This document shows positions 1-5,607 of a stretch of 5,830 nt of DNA, one piece after another. Origin of the DNA: Donghicola sp041224595. Its GTDB lineage: Bacteria; Pseudomonadota; Alphaproteobacteria; Rhodobacterales; Rhodobacteraceae. The position numbers and the translations under genes were made by a program. Under the pieces are notes generated by a model. It made no database searches, had not been told where the DNA came from, and was given only the letters and a program-made list of their open reading frames with translations. The stretch lies in contig NZ_JBGFGN010000142.1 of NCBI RefSeq assembly GCF_041224595.1, forward strand, positions 1 through 5,830. Direction: 5' to 3'. Within the stretch, counting starts at the first letter, position 1; each line of letters opens with the position of its first letter.

Positions 1-27
1 CCTCACAGAATTGGCCTGACGGCCAAT

Positions 28-75
28 GCGCCTTGGACCGGGCTTGCTATATGAGGGCCGCACGCTCCAAGGCGC
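28..75. repeat. 10-bp perfect inverted repeat with 28-nt loop inside the IS end
   Basis: GCGCCTTGGA at 28-37 is the exact reverse complement of TCCAAGGCGC at 66-75. Next to it, TTGGCC (11-16) and GGCCAA (21-26) form a second perfect hairpin with a TGAC loop. Neither has a T-run, so a rho-independent terminator is not supported. They may shield the element from outside transcription or act in its expression, but this is speculative. Confidence 0.5.
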
Positions 76-86
76 TCGCCCCAAAC

Positions 87-106
87 TGGCCGACTTTTGC
101 TCCGCC
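87..106. repeat. IS-end internal repeat, copy 2
   Basis: This 20-bp unit, TGGCCGACTTTTGCTCCGCC, matches the unit at 111-130 at 18 of 20 positions, differing only at unit positions 8 and 13. The units are spaced 24 bp start to start. Such repeats are typical transposase-binding sites at IS21-family ends; the binding role is inferred. Confidence 0.8.
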
Positions 107-110
107 ACAA

Positions 111-130
111 TGGCCGAATTTTACTCCGCC
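111..130. repeat. IS-end internal repeat, copy 1 (terminus-proximal)
   Basis: This unit, TGGCCGAATTTTACTCCGCC, lies directly inside the presumed GTTGACA terminus (131-137, plus-strand reading). Read on the minus strand it supplies the last codons and the TAA stop (123-121) of the truncated response regulator. Confidence 0.8.
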
Positions 131-531
131 GTTGACAGCTCGTGATCGCGGTTCAGGCGGAACAGATCGGTGGCGTTCTTGGCAACCATGAGCAGTTGGT
201 CGGGATGCCAGGGCTTGGTCAGGAACTGGTAGATCCCCGCGTCATTGATCGCGGAAATCATGTCGTTGGTTTCGGTGTAGCCGGTGATGATGATCCGCAC
301 AGTATCGGGCCAGCGTTCACGGACCTCGGCCAGAAATTCCACGCCCGATTTGCCCGGCATCCGCTGATCGCAAAAGATCACCTGAATGTCTTGTTCCTGC
401 ATGATCGCCAGTGCGGGCTCGGCCCCCGTGGCGGTGTAGCAATCAAAGTCATCCTCCAGCGCCATGCGCATCGCCGAGAGGCTATGCTCTTCGTCGTCAA
501 CCAGCAGGATAGAGGGCAAAGGGGCAGTCAT
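121..531 (-). CDS. hupR: HupR-like response regulator, receiver domain only, truncated by IS
   Basis: The 136-residue product is a complete CheY-like receiver domain. Visible residues are the acidic pair D12-D13, the phospho-acceptor D55 in CDQRMPGKSG, T83 and K106 in FLTKPWHP. The DQRMPG, PDTVRI and NDAGxYQFLTKPWHP patterns fit the HupR/HoxA branch of NtrC-type regulators, which activate uptake-hydrogenase transcription, and the position after hypB matches hupR of Rhodobacter. Full HupR is near 490 residues, with a central AAA+ domain and a C-terminal helix-turn-helix. Here the native sequence ends around E131, and the tail STAE plus stop comes from the putative IS end. The ATG shares one base with the hypB stop (TAATG), and GAGG lies 10 nt upstream. 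The receiver-domain call is very sure; the hupR identity is likely from family and context. It may be a dead fragment or a stand-alone receiver. Confidence 0.85.
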   Translation of the reverse strand: MTAPLPSILLVDDEEHSLSAMRMALEDDFDCYTATGAEPALAIMQEQDIQVIFCDQRMPGKSGVEFLAEVRERWPDTVRIIITGYTETNDMISAINDAGIYQFLTKPWHPDQLLMVAKNATDLFRLNRDHELSTAE

Positions 532-1385
532 TATTCCGCAGCCTCGGGTTTTGCTTTTTGGGCCAGACGGTCGCGCAGCCACTGCAGCCAGACATCCATG
601 CCTTCGCCGGTGCGGGCGCTGACGCGGATGATCTCGATGCCCGGGTTCACGCGGCGCAGGTTTTCCTCGTAGAGGGCCAGATCCACATCGCAATAGGGGG
701 CCAAATCGACCTTGTTCAAGAGCGCCAAACGCGAGGCGGTGAACATGTCGGGGTATTTCAGTGGCTTGTCCTCACCTTCGGTCACGGACAGGATCGCGAC
801 TTTGGCGTCCTCTCCCAGATCGAAGCCTGCGGGGCAGACCAGATTGCCGACGTTCTCGATGAACAGGAACGAGTTGTTGGCCAGCTGCAGATGCTCCATC
901 GCGTGGCCGACCATGTGGCCGTCCAAGTGGCAACCTTTGCCGGTGTTGACCTGCACGGCCTTTGCTCCGGTGGCACGGATGCGGTCGGCATCATTGGCCG
1001 TCTGCTGGTCGCCTTCGATCACGGCCAGCGGCTGATCGCCAAGCGCCTCGATGGTTTTGCACAGCAGGGTCGTCTTGCCCGAGCCGGGCGAGCTGACAAG
1101 GTTCAGCGTCAGGATTTCGCGGTCGGCCAGAATGGCACGGTTCGCATCGGCATAGCGGTCGTTCTTGGCCAGAATGTCTGTCTCGATCTCGATCAGACGC
1201 TCTTGGGTCATGCCGGGCACTTCGACGCCCGCAAGGCCCTGACCAAAGTGGATGTCACCGTGATGATGATGATGGTGGTGGCCATGGCCGTGGTCATGGT
1301 CGTGATGATGATGGCCCGAGCCGTGATCGTGGTGATGGCTGTGCCCTTCGACACTGCCGGTTCCGCATCCGCAAACATTACACAT
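531..1385 (-). CDS. hypB: Hydrogenase nickel incorporation GTPase HypB
   Basis: This cytoplasmic GTPase works with HypA to insert nickel into the hydrogenase large subunit. The 284-residue product starts with a CxxCGC motif (C2, C5, C7), the high-affinity nickel site known from E. coli HypB. A histidine-rich stretch follows, with 20 His between residues 15 and 46, as in the nickel-storing HypB of rhizobia and purple bacteria. The G domain has the P-loop SSPGSGKT (98-105), the metal-binding pair C152-H153 in GKGCHLD, ENVGNLVCP (177-185, with C184) and the guanine-specificity motif NKVD (224-227). GGAGG lies 7 nt before the ATG, inside the end of hypA, and the start shares one base with the hypA stop (TGATG), so translation is probably coupled. 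All expected catalytic motifs are present, so the protein should be active. Confidence 0.97.
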   Translation of the reverse strand: MCNVCGCGTGSVEGHSHHHDHGSGHHHHDHDHGHGHHHHHHHGDIHFGQGLAGVEVPGMTQERLIEIETDILAKNDRYADANRAILADREILTLNLVSSPGSGKTTLLCKTIEALGDQPLAVIEGDQQTANDADRIRATGAKAVQVNTGKGCHLDGHMVGHAMEHLQLANNSFLFIENVGNLVCPAGFDLGEDAKVAILSVTEGEDKPLKYPDMFTASRLALLNKVDLAPYCDVDLALYEENLRRVNPGIEIIRVSARTGEGMDVWLQWLRDRLAQKAKPEAAE

Positions 1386-1726
1386 CAGACTACCTCCAGA
1401 TCCTTGATCCGCATTTCATCGCCCCCGACGGGCATCAGCTTGCCACCGCCGCAATCGGGGCAGGGGTCCAAGCGGTTTTCAATCTCGACCTCGTGGATGC
1501 AGTCGTAGCACATGGCCCGACCGGGCAGGTCGATCATCTCTAGTCTCGCGCCTTCGGCAACCGAGCCGCGCATCACCACATCAAAGGCAAAGCTCAGCGC
1601 GTCCTTTTCCACACCGGAAAAGCGGCCAATCTCGACCCGCACGGATTTCACGCGCGTGATGGCATGGGCGCGAGCCTGATCCTCGATCACGTTGCGGATG
1701 CCTTCGCACAGGGACATCTCATGCAT
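1385..1726 (-). CDS. hypA: Hydrogenase nickel metallochaperone HypA
   Basis: HypA binds nickel and passes it, with HypB, to the hydrogenase large-subunit precursor in the cytoplasm. The 113 residues match the usual family length. The N-terminus MHE carries the nickel ligand H2, and the zinc site is formed by two CxxC motifs at C73/C76 and C89/C92. The start is well fixed, because AAAGGAGG sits 7 nt upstream and the MHE motif must be N-terminal. The gene overlaps the end of hupK by 8 nt and is followed without a gap by hypB. Confidence 0.97.
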   Translation of the reverse strand: MHEMSLCEGIRNVIEDQARAHAITRVKSVRVEIGRFSGVEKDALSFAFDVVMRGSVAEGARLEMIDLPGRAMCYDCIHEVEIENRLDPCPDCGGGKLMPVGGDEMRIKDLEVV

Positions 1727-2597
1727 GGTGCGGCCTCCTTTGCAGGGTCACGGGGGCACAGGGGTCTAGCAGATCGACTACAGCTTGCGCCCTATCCTGA
1801 CCGCAAGGGGGCAGGCTCTCAAGGGTGCGTTGCATCACACCACCGTCGGCCATCAGGTGGTCGGTCGGGGTGATGCGGGTGAATTCGGCCACGCGGCCGT
1901 TTTCGGTGCGGGCGCGAACAGCATATATGCCGCGCGCCGCCGGAACGGTGACGCATCCGTCCGGCAGCACGCGGGCCTCGGGACGCCAGCCACTCAACAC
2001 GGCCCCGAGGTCGATCGCCCGTCCGAGAATGCGCCAGAGGGGCCCACGGCCGAAAACCTGTTCCACATCCAGCATAAGCGGGTGGGCCCGACGGCGGGCG
2101 GAAACAGAGTTCTCTTGCGGCGCGAGAGAGAGGTGGCGCGTGTCATCAGGGACGGGCAGCCCGTTCGCCACCGCCTCGGCAGGGGCAAAACGGGACATCA
2201 CAGCCCCTAGCAGCGGGGCCAAAGCCGCGCTGCCAGAGGCGAAAACTTTCAACTGGTGAACATCGTCCGGCAGACCTGCGCCGAAAAGATGGGTCTTCAG
2301 ATCGTCAGCCTGCATCTGAATGGGCGGAAGCCCGAAATGCTGGGGCCAGATCAGACAGAGACGCAAGAGATGCTCGCGCCGGATTTCATCGGCCAAGTCG
2401 CCAGAGGCGTCGGGTGCAGGTAGGCCAAGGGCCAGCCTGACGGCCGTGCTTTGTGCCGCGCGGCACAGGTTGAAGACGCGCGGCAGAGTTTCGGCCACCT
2501 CTTCGACGGGGCGTCCGATCACCAGCCGCGTCACCGGCAGGGCCGGGGCGGGAATGGCGGTCCAACGGTCCGCGTCAAAAGAGGTGGGCGCGTTCAT
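1719..2597 (-). CDS. hupK: HupK, large-subunit-like hydrogenase assembly protein
   Basis: HupK is thought to act as a scaffold for assembling the Ni-Fe cofactor or for handling the large subunit (family knowledge). The 292-residue product resembles a worn-down hydrogenase large subunit. RVFNLCRAAQS (40-50) sits where large subunits carry the N-terminal RxCGxCxxxH motif. ARGIYAVRA through PTDHL (about 221-248) resembles the PRG...PT region, and LLDPCAPVTLQ (276-286) resembles the C-terminal DPCxxCxxH motif but keeps only C280. The ATG at 2597 is chosen because the reading frame further upstream lies inside hupJ, GAGG lies 9 nt before it, and it starts one base after the hupJ stop (TGACATG). 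The 3' end overlaps hypA by 8 nt. HupK is the most divergent protein of the set, and the name is supported by both sequence and position. Confidence 0.88.
   Translation of the reverse strand: MNAPTSFDADRWTAIPAPALPVTRLVIGRPVEEVAETLPRVFNLCRAAQSTAVRLALGLPAPDASGDLADEIRREHLLRLCLIWPQHFGLPPIQMQADDLKTHLFGAGLPDDVHQLKVFASGSAALAPLLGAVMSRFAPAEAVANGLPVPDDTRHLSLAPQENSVSARRRAHPLMLDVEQVFGRGPLWRILGRAIDLGAVLSGWRPEARVLPDGCVTVPAARGIYAVRARTENGRVAEFTRITPTDHLMADGGVMQRTLESLPPCGQDRAQAVVDLLDPCAPVTLQRRPHHA
1734..1741 (-). promoter_or_regulatory. Strong ribosome binding site of hypA
   Basis: AAAGGAGG on the minus strand lies 7 nt before the hypA ATG and inside the last codons of hupK. It is one of the strongest Shine-Dalgarno matches in the window and may let hypAB be translated at a higher rate than hupK. 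Confidence 0.75.
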
Positions 2598-2598
2598 G

Positions 2599-3414
2599 TC
2601 ACTCGGCCTCGGTGGAAGCCATGCCGGCCGAAATAACCTGACGGCGGGTCGGTGCTTCGGGGATGTCGACTTTGTCTTCTTCGGCGGCTTGCGCTTCGGC
2701 TTCGGCAGCCTCGACGGCGGCGATTTCCTCTTCGCGGGCGGCGCGGATGTCGGCGCTGCGATCTGTTTCGGCGCGGTGTTCTTCTTGGAACAGCGCAACC
2801 ATCACGGCTTCGGCGACCTCGACCGCAGAGGCCTGCGATTTGAAGTCCCCCATGGGCGAGAACAGAGAGCACGCTTTGTAGCCGCCGGTCTGTTCGCGGG
2901 TGTTGCAGATGAACTCGTAATCGCCTGACGGGAAGCGAATGATTTCCTTGGAGCCAGCCATCAGGTCGTTCCAATCCTCGCCCTCGGCGGGAAGTTGGAT
3001 CACGTTCATGAACCACGGGGAAATCAGCACACCCAAGGGGCGTCCTTCGTGCATCCGCCAGCCGACGGCCTGCACGTGCAGCAGTTTGTTCACGATCGGC
3101 ACGTCACGCATTTTGGCGTGCCAAACTTCGGTGAAATCGGTCACCAGAGCCGAGGTTTTTGCGGACAGGACCGCCGCCTCTGCCATCGCGTCCGAACCGG
3201 GATCGTGGTTCACCAGAAACTGCTCTTTGGGCGCGTCGCAGTTCGGGCAGGACCAGTCGTCGGGCAGATGCATAAAGGGCGTGCCGGGCAGAACCTGACG
3301 GGTGTCATCGCCCTCTTCGGGGTCGTAGGGGGTCCAGCAGATCTTGCACTCCATGACGGCGCGCGGACTGATCTTGTCGTTGGCTCCCAGATAGCTGCCT
3401 TCGAAACCGCTCAT
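2599..3414 (-). CDS. hupJ: HupJ: rubredoxin domain fused to HybE-type hydrogenase chaperone
   Basis: The 271-residue protein has three parts. Residues 21-66 form a rubredoxin domain with the iron ligands C23, C26, C56 and C59 (MECKICWTPYDP and WSCPNCDAPK). Residues about 92-210 form a HybE-family domain, recognised by VGWRMHEGRPLGVLISPWFMN, FPSGDYEF and CSLFSPMGDF. Residues 211-271 are a tail rich in Glu and Ala with no recognisable motif. In Rhizobium leguminosarum the rubredoxin HupI and HupJ are separate genes, while the Rhodobacter type carries one combined gene. Rubredoxin-like proteins of hup operons are implicated in maturing the small subunit, perhaps by shielding or reducing its iron-sulfur clusters. 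The start overlaps the hupH stop (ATGA), with GGAGG 7 nt upstream. Family assignment is very sure; the exact role is inferred. Confidence 0.93.
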   Translation of the reverse strand: MSGFEGSYLGANDKISPRAVMECKICWTPYDPEEGDDTRQVLPGTPFMHLPDDWSCPNCDAPKEQFLVNHDPGSDAMAEAAVLSAKTSALVTDFTEVWHAKMRDVPIVNKLLHVQAVGWRMHEGRPLGVLISPWFMNVIQLPAEGEDWNDLMAGSKEIIRFPSGDYEFICNTREQTGGYKACSLFSPMGDFKSQASAVEVAEAVMVALFQEEHRAETDRSADIRAAREEEIAAVEAAEAEAQAAEEDKVDIPEAPTRRQVISAGMASTEAE

Positions 3415-4247
3415 CGGATGGCCTCCAGCACTTCGACCAGACGCGCGCCGCTGTCGATCAGGTCTTCGGGGGCGGCGACGGTCACTTCGGGGATTGCGGT
3501 CACTTCGAACGTGTCAAGGATCAGCACATCCATCGAATTGAAGAACTGCACGCGCCAGACATTGGGCAGGGCGGTCGCGGTGACACGGCAGTTGCCATAG
3601 CCGCGCGATAGGATGTCGGTCGCACCTTGGCCAAGCGCCTTGTCCAGCCATTCCAGATCTTGCTCGGTGTGAGGCAGAAGGGTCAGGTTAATCACGTGCA
3701 CTTCGTCGCCAAGAGTGTAGCCAGCAGACTTGTCCTGCAATTCGACCAGCAGGGGTGGGGCGTTCAGAACACCGGGGGCTTTGGGCGCGTCAGTACCCAA
3801 CGCCGCACGGCGGGGATTGAACGCACGCTCACGCGCCACGGTGGGCGAGGGGCCGACCTCGATCATGTCCATGCCCGCGGCTTTCATCACCCAGATGCCA
3901 GCAAACACAGACTCTTGGGCAGCGACGGCGGGAATGCCGTGCATCTTCATGGACACTTCACCTTGGCCCATGGTTTCTGCGATCAGGCGACGGTTCTCGG
4001 CGTCTAAATCACTCAGGTCAAACGTCTGGTTAGCAACGCCTTCGCCGCAGGCCTTGGCGGCACCTGCAACGGCGGCCATCAGTTCCATGGCGGGACGCAG
4101 GTTCTCGTCGATCTCCATGTCGGGGTAGTGCGTGTGATAGGTGCGCATGTCTTGCGGCATGGGCATGTACTGCAGCTCTTCGCCGGTCTCATCCTGCTGC
4201 GAGCCGGGGCCGTAGCCCATGGGGGGCAGGTGGAAGTTGCTAACCAT
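3411..4247 (-). CDS. hupH: HupH (HyaF-like) hydrogenase expression/formation protein
   Basis: HupH belongs to the HupH/HyaF family, which helps to mature the small subunit of uptake hydrogenases in the cytoplasm. The 278-residue product carries the family signature in its C-terminal half: SRGYGNCRVTAT (214-225), NVWRVQFFNSMDVLILDTFEV (229-249) and an acidic end EDLIDSGARL (261-270). The N-terminal part is rich in Gly, Pro and Met, including MPMPQDM (28-34), and carries no catalytic motif. GGAGAG lies 7 nt before the ATG. The gene starts 21 nt after hupG and ends in a 4-nt overlap with hupJ. There are only two cysteines, C67 and C220; C220, in the GNC motif, looks family-conserved. No catalytic activity is claimed for the family. 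Confidence 0.93.
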   Translation of the reverse strand: MVSNFHLPPMGYGPGSQQDETGEELQYMPMPQDMRTYHTHYPDMEIDENLRPAMELMAAVAGAAKACGEGVANQTFDLSDLDAENRRLIAETMGQGEVSMKMHGIPAVAAQESVFAGIWVMKAAGMDMIEVGPSPTVARERAFNPRRAALGTDAPKAPGVLNAPPLLVELQDKSAGYTLGDEVHVINLTLLPHTEQDLEWLDKALGQGATDILSRGYGNCRVTATALPNVWRVQFFNSMDVLILDTFEVTAIPEVTVAAPEDLIDSGARLVEVLEAIR

Positions 4248-4268
4248 CTGTCGTCTCTCCTGTCGGCC

Positions 4269-4664
4269 TTAGGCGTCTGCGATTTCACATGTGGCGCTCT
4301 GCGCCAGAATTTGGGTGATGCGGGCCATGTATTCGTCCCAGTCCCGCACGCGGGGAATGCCGCCGATCATCTGGCCTTCGCGGTAGAAGATCAGGCTGGG
4401 GGTCTTGAGGACTTTGGTCTCCTCGCGGACCTTTTGTTCGATGTCGTCACCGACCACCGCGCAGTCAAAGCGGCCCTGAAAGGCTTGTTTGATTTCGGGC
4501 AGGATCACAGCCACGTCGGCGGTTTCCAGATTGCGCTTGGGGTCGCCGGGGACAAACAGGACATGCACGCCTGCGCGGCTGGTGAATTCAGTCACGTCGT
4601 GCTGGTTGTCCAGTTTGGGCCAGCTGAACTCGGTGGTCAGACGGTCAATCAAAGGATGGGTCAT
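4269..4664 (-). CDS. hupG: HupG (HyaE-like) thioredoxin-fold hydrogenase chaperone
   Basis: HupG/HyaE proteins have a thioredoxin-like fold without the redox CxxC and are thought to chaperone the Tat-exported small subunit. The 131-residue product shows the fold's pattern: strand HVLFVPGDP (34-42), FDCAVVG (66-72), TPSLIFYREGQMIGG (88-102) with the expected cis-proline P89, and a final helix. The only cysteines are C68 and C126, so it cannot be a dithiol oxidoreductase. The start at MTHPLIDRL is chosen because the frame further upstream overlaps hupF and shows no homology. The gap to hupF is 10 nt, with only a weak purine-rich stretch as ribosome binding site, which suggests coupling to hupF translation. 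Confidence 0.92.
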   Translation of the reverse strand: MTHPLIDRLTTEFSWPKLDNQHDVTEFTSRAGVHVLFVPGDPKRNLETADVAVILPEIKQAFQGRFDCAVVGDDIEQKVREETKVLKTPSLIFYREGQMIGGIPRVRDWDEYMARITQILAQSATCEIADA

Positions 4665-4674
4665 AGCGGGTCTC

Positions 4675-4995
4675 TCAAGCTGTGGTTTTGCCCGCGTCCA
4701 GCGCGGCTTGCAGATGGGGCGGCAGTTGCGGGGCGCTGTTGTCCAGATCGGCGAACGCATCGCCGAGGTCGTTGCCCTCCATCAGGTTGCGCAAACCGTC
4801 GAGCGCGGCAGTGATCTTGCGGGCCTCGTCTTCGGTGATGATTTCACGGGCCGCGCCAAGGAAGGTCAGGATCCAGTCACCCACCTGCACAGGGCCAGTC
4901 AGAGACAGATCGATCAGAGCTTCTTCGCGGCCATCGGTGGCACGGGCGGCGATGCCGTCGACTGACAGCACCTGCATCGGTACGCCGACACACAT
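4675..4995 (-). CDS. hupF: HupF, HypC-family hydrogenase assembly chaperone
   Basis: HupF is a HypC-like chaperone that binds the large-subunit precursor. In Rhizobium it is linked to protecting the large subunit under oxygen. The product has 106 residues. It begins MCVGVPMQV, the HypC signature, in which C2 (exposed once Met is removed) contacts the iron precursor or the large subunit. The beta-barrel core runs to about residue 60 (VGDWILTFLGAA at 38-49). A C-terminal extension of roughly 25 residues beyond ordinary HypC (PQLPPHLQAALDAG) marks it as HupF rather than HypC. It starts 3 nt after the hupD stop. A separate HypC would be expected further downstream, outside the window. Confidence 0.94.
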   Translation of the reverse strand: MCVGVPMQVLSVDGIAARATDGREEALIDLSLTGPVQVGDWILTFLGAAREIITEDEARKITAALDGLRNLMEGNDLGDAFADLDNSAPQLPPHLQAALDAGKTTA

Positions 4996-4998
4996 GGC

Positions 4999-5607
4999 TC
5001 AGACGCTCTCGGGAAAGAAGCGATGGTCGCCGGTGCGGCAGGCGTCCTCTTCGGACGGGCGACCGTCCTCGTAGGCGCTGCGCAGGATCGAGGGGTCCGC
5101 CAGATTGCTGGTGTCGCCTTCGCCCTCAATGGGGTGGATGCCCATATCCGCAAGCTTTTGCATGGCGATTTCGATGGCGGGGTCAATGCGGGCGGCGACC
5201 AGGTCGCGCAGACCTCCGCCGTAATCCTCCAGCTCGACAGGCTGGCAGCCGATCAGGACCAGACGCTCGGGGCAGTAGCCCATCAGTTGCGCGGTCGCGA
5301 TGACGTCCTGAAAACCGGTCTGGTGCAGGCTCATCTTCTTGGCGCCCATGAAAGAGGGCACGTCCTGATCTTCGACGATTTTCAGAGTGCCTGCGGGCAG
5401 ACCATAGTCCACGGCATCAAATACGATCAGCGCATCTGCTTCTTCAAGGAAGGGGAGGAGATAGAGACCCTGAGTGCCACCGTCGAGAACTTTTACATTC
5501 GGACCAAAAGCCGTGGTCTGCGCGAGCCGCTCAACACAACGCACACCAAAACCTTCGTCGGCCCACAACACATTACCAATACCCAGAACCAACACACTCG
5601 GCGTCAT
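4999..5607 (-). CDS. hupD: HupD, hydrogenase maturation endopeptidase
   Basis: HupD removes the C-terminal peptide of the hydrogenase large subunit after nickel has been inserted, using the bound nickel as recognition element. The 202-residue product carries the three nickel ligands expected from E. coli HybD: E18 (in GNVLWADEGFGV), D64 (in LIVFDAVDYG) and H95 (in MSLHQTGFQD). LIGCQPVELEDYG (118-130) is a further family signature. The start at MTPSVLVLGIGN is chosen because GGAGG lies 8 nt upstream and the conserved N-terminal strand begins here. A start 32 codons further up in the same frame would add residues unlike the family. It is followed after 3 nt by hupF, and its start overlaps the stop of the unassigned upstream frame (ATGA). 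Confidence 0.96.
   Translation of the reverse strand: MTPSVLVLGIGNVLWADEGFGVRCVERLAQTTAFGPNVKVLDGGTQGLYLLPFLEEADALIVFDAVDYGLPAGTLKIVEDQDVPSFMGAKKMSLHQTGFQDVIATAQLMGYCPERLVLIGCQPVELEDYGGGLRDLVAARIDPAIEIAMQKLADMGIHPIEGEGDTSNLADPSILRSAYEDGRPSEEDACRTGDHRFFPESV

Larger units (their letters stand above)
1..137. mobile_element. End of a putative IS21-family insertion sequence (partial)
   Basis: On the minus strand this segment begins with TGTCAAC at 137-131, the TGT(C) type of terminus usual for IS21-family elements. Just inside lie two tandem near-identical 20-bp units (111-130 and 87-106), matching the family habit of carrying several transposase-binding repeats near each end. The segment interrupts the receiver-domain gene, whose frame runs into it and stops after four more codons. 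Further inside there are two inverted repeats (11-26 and 28-75). No istA or istB coding sequence is visible, since the element continues past position 1. The family assignment rests on recalled end structure, not on a transposase. The target duplication cannot be checked because the other end lies outside the window. Confidence 0.7.

Noticed and set aside
1404..1417. Possible FNR-type box (TTGAT-N4-ATTTC) near the end of hypA
   Set aside because: The left half matches but the right half keeps only two of five bases. It lies in conserved hypA coding sequence, so a binding site is not supported.
558..1508. Long plus-strand open frame of 316 codons opposite hypB and hypA
   Set aside because: It is the antisense shadow of hypB, whose motifs are complete. 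The repeated Met/Val/Ala run in it merely mirrors the His codons.
2598..2798. N-terminal extension of hupK in the same frame, rich in Lys and Pro
   Set aside because: This stretch is the out-of-frame reading of the hupJ tail. HupK similarity and the ribosome binding site point to the ATG at 2597.
4269..4664. HupG as an active thioredoxin
   Set aside because: It has no CxxC; its only two cysteines are 58 residues apart, so only the fold is shared.
4665..4760. N-terminal extension of hupG
   Set aside because: It overlaps the coding end of hupF out of frame and has no resemblance to the HyaE family.
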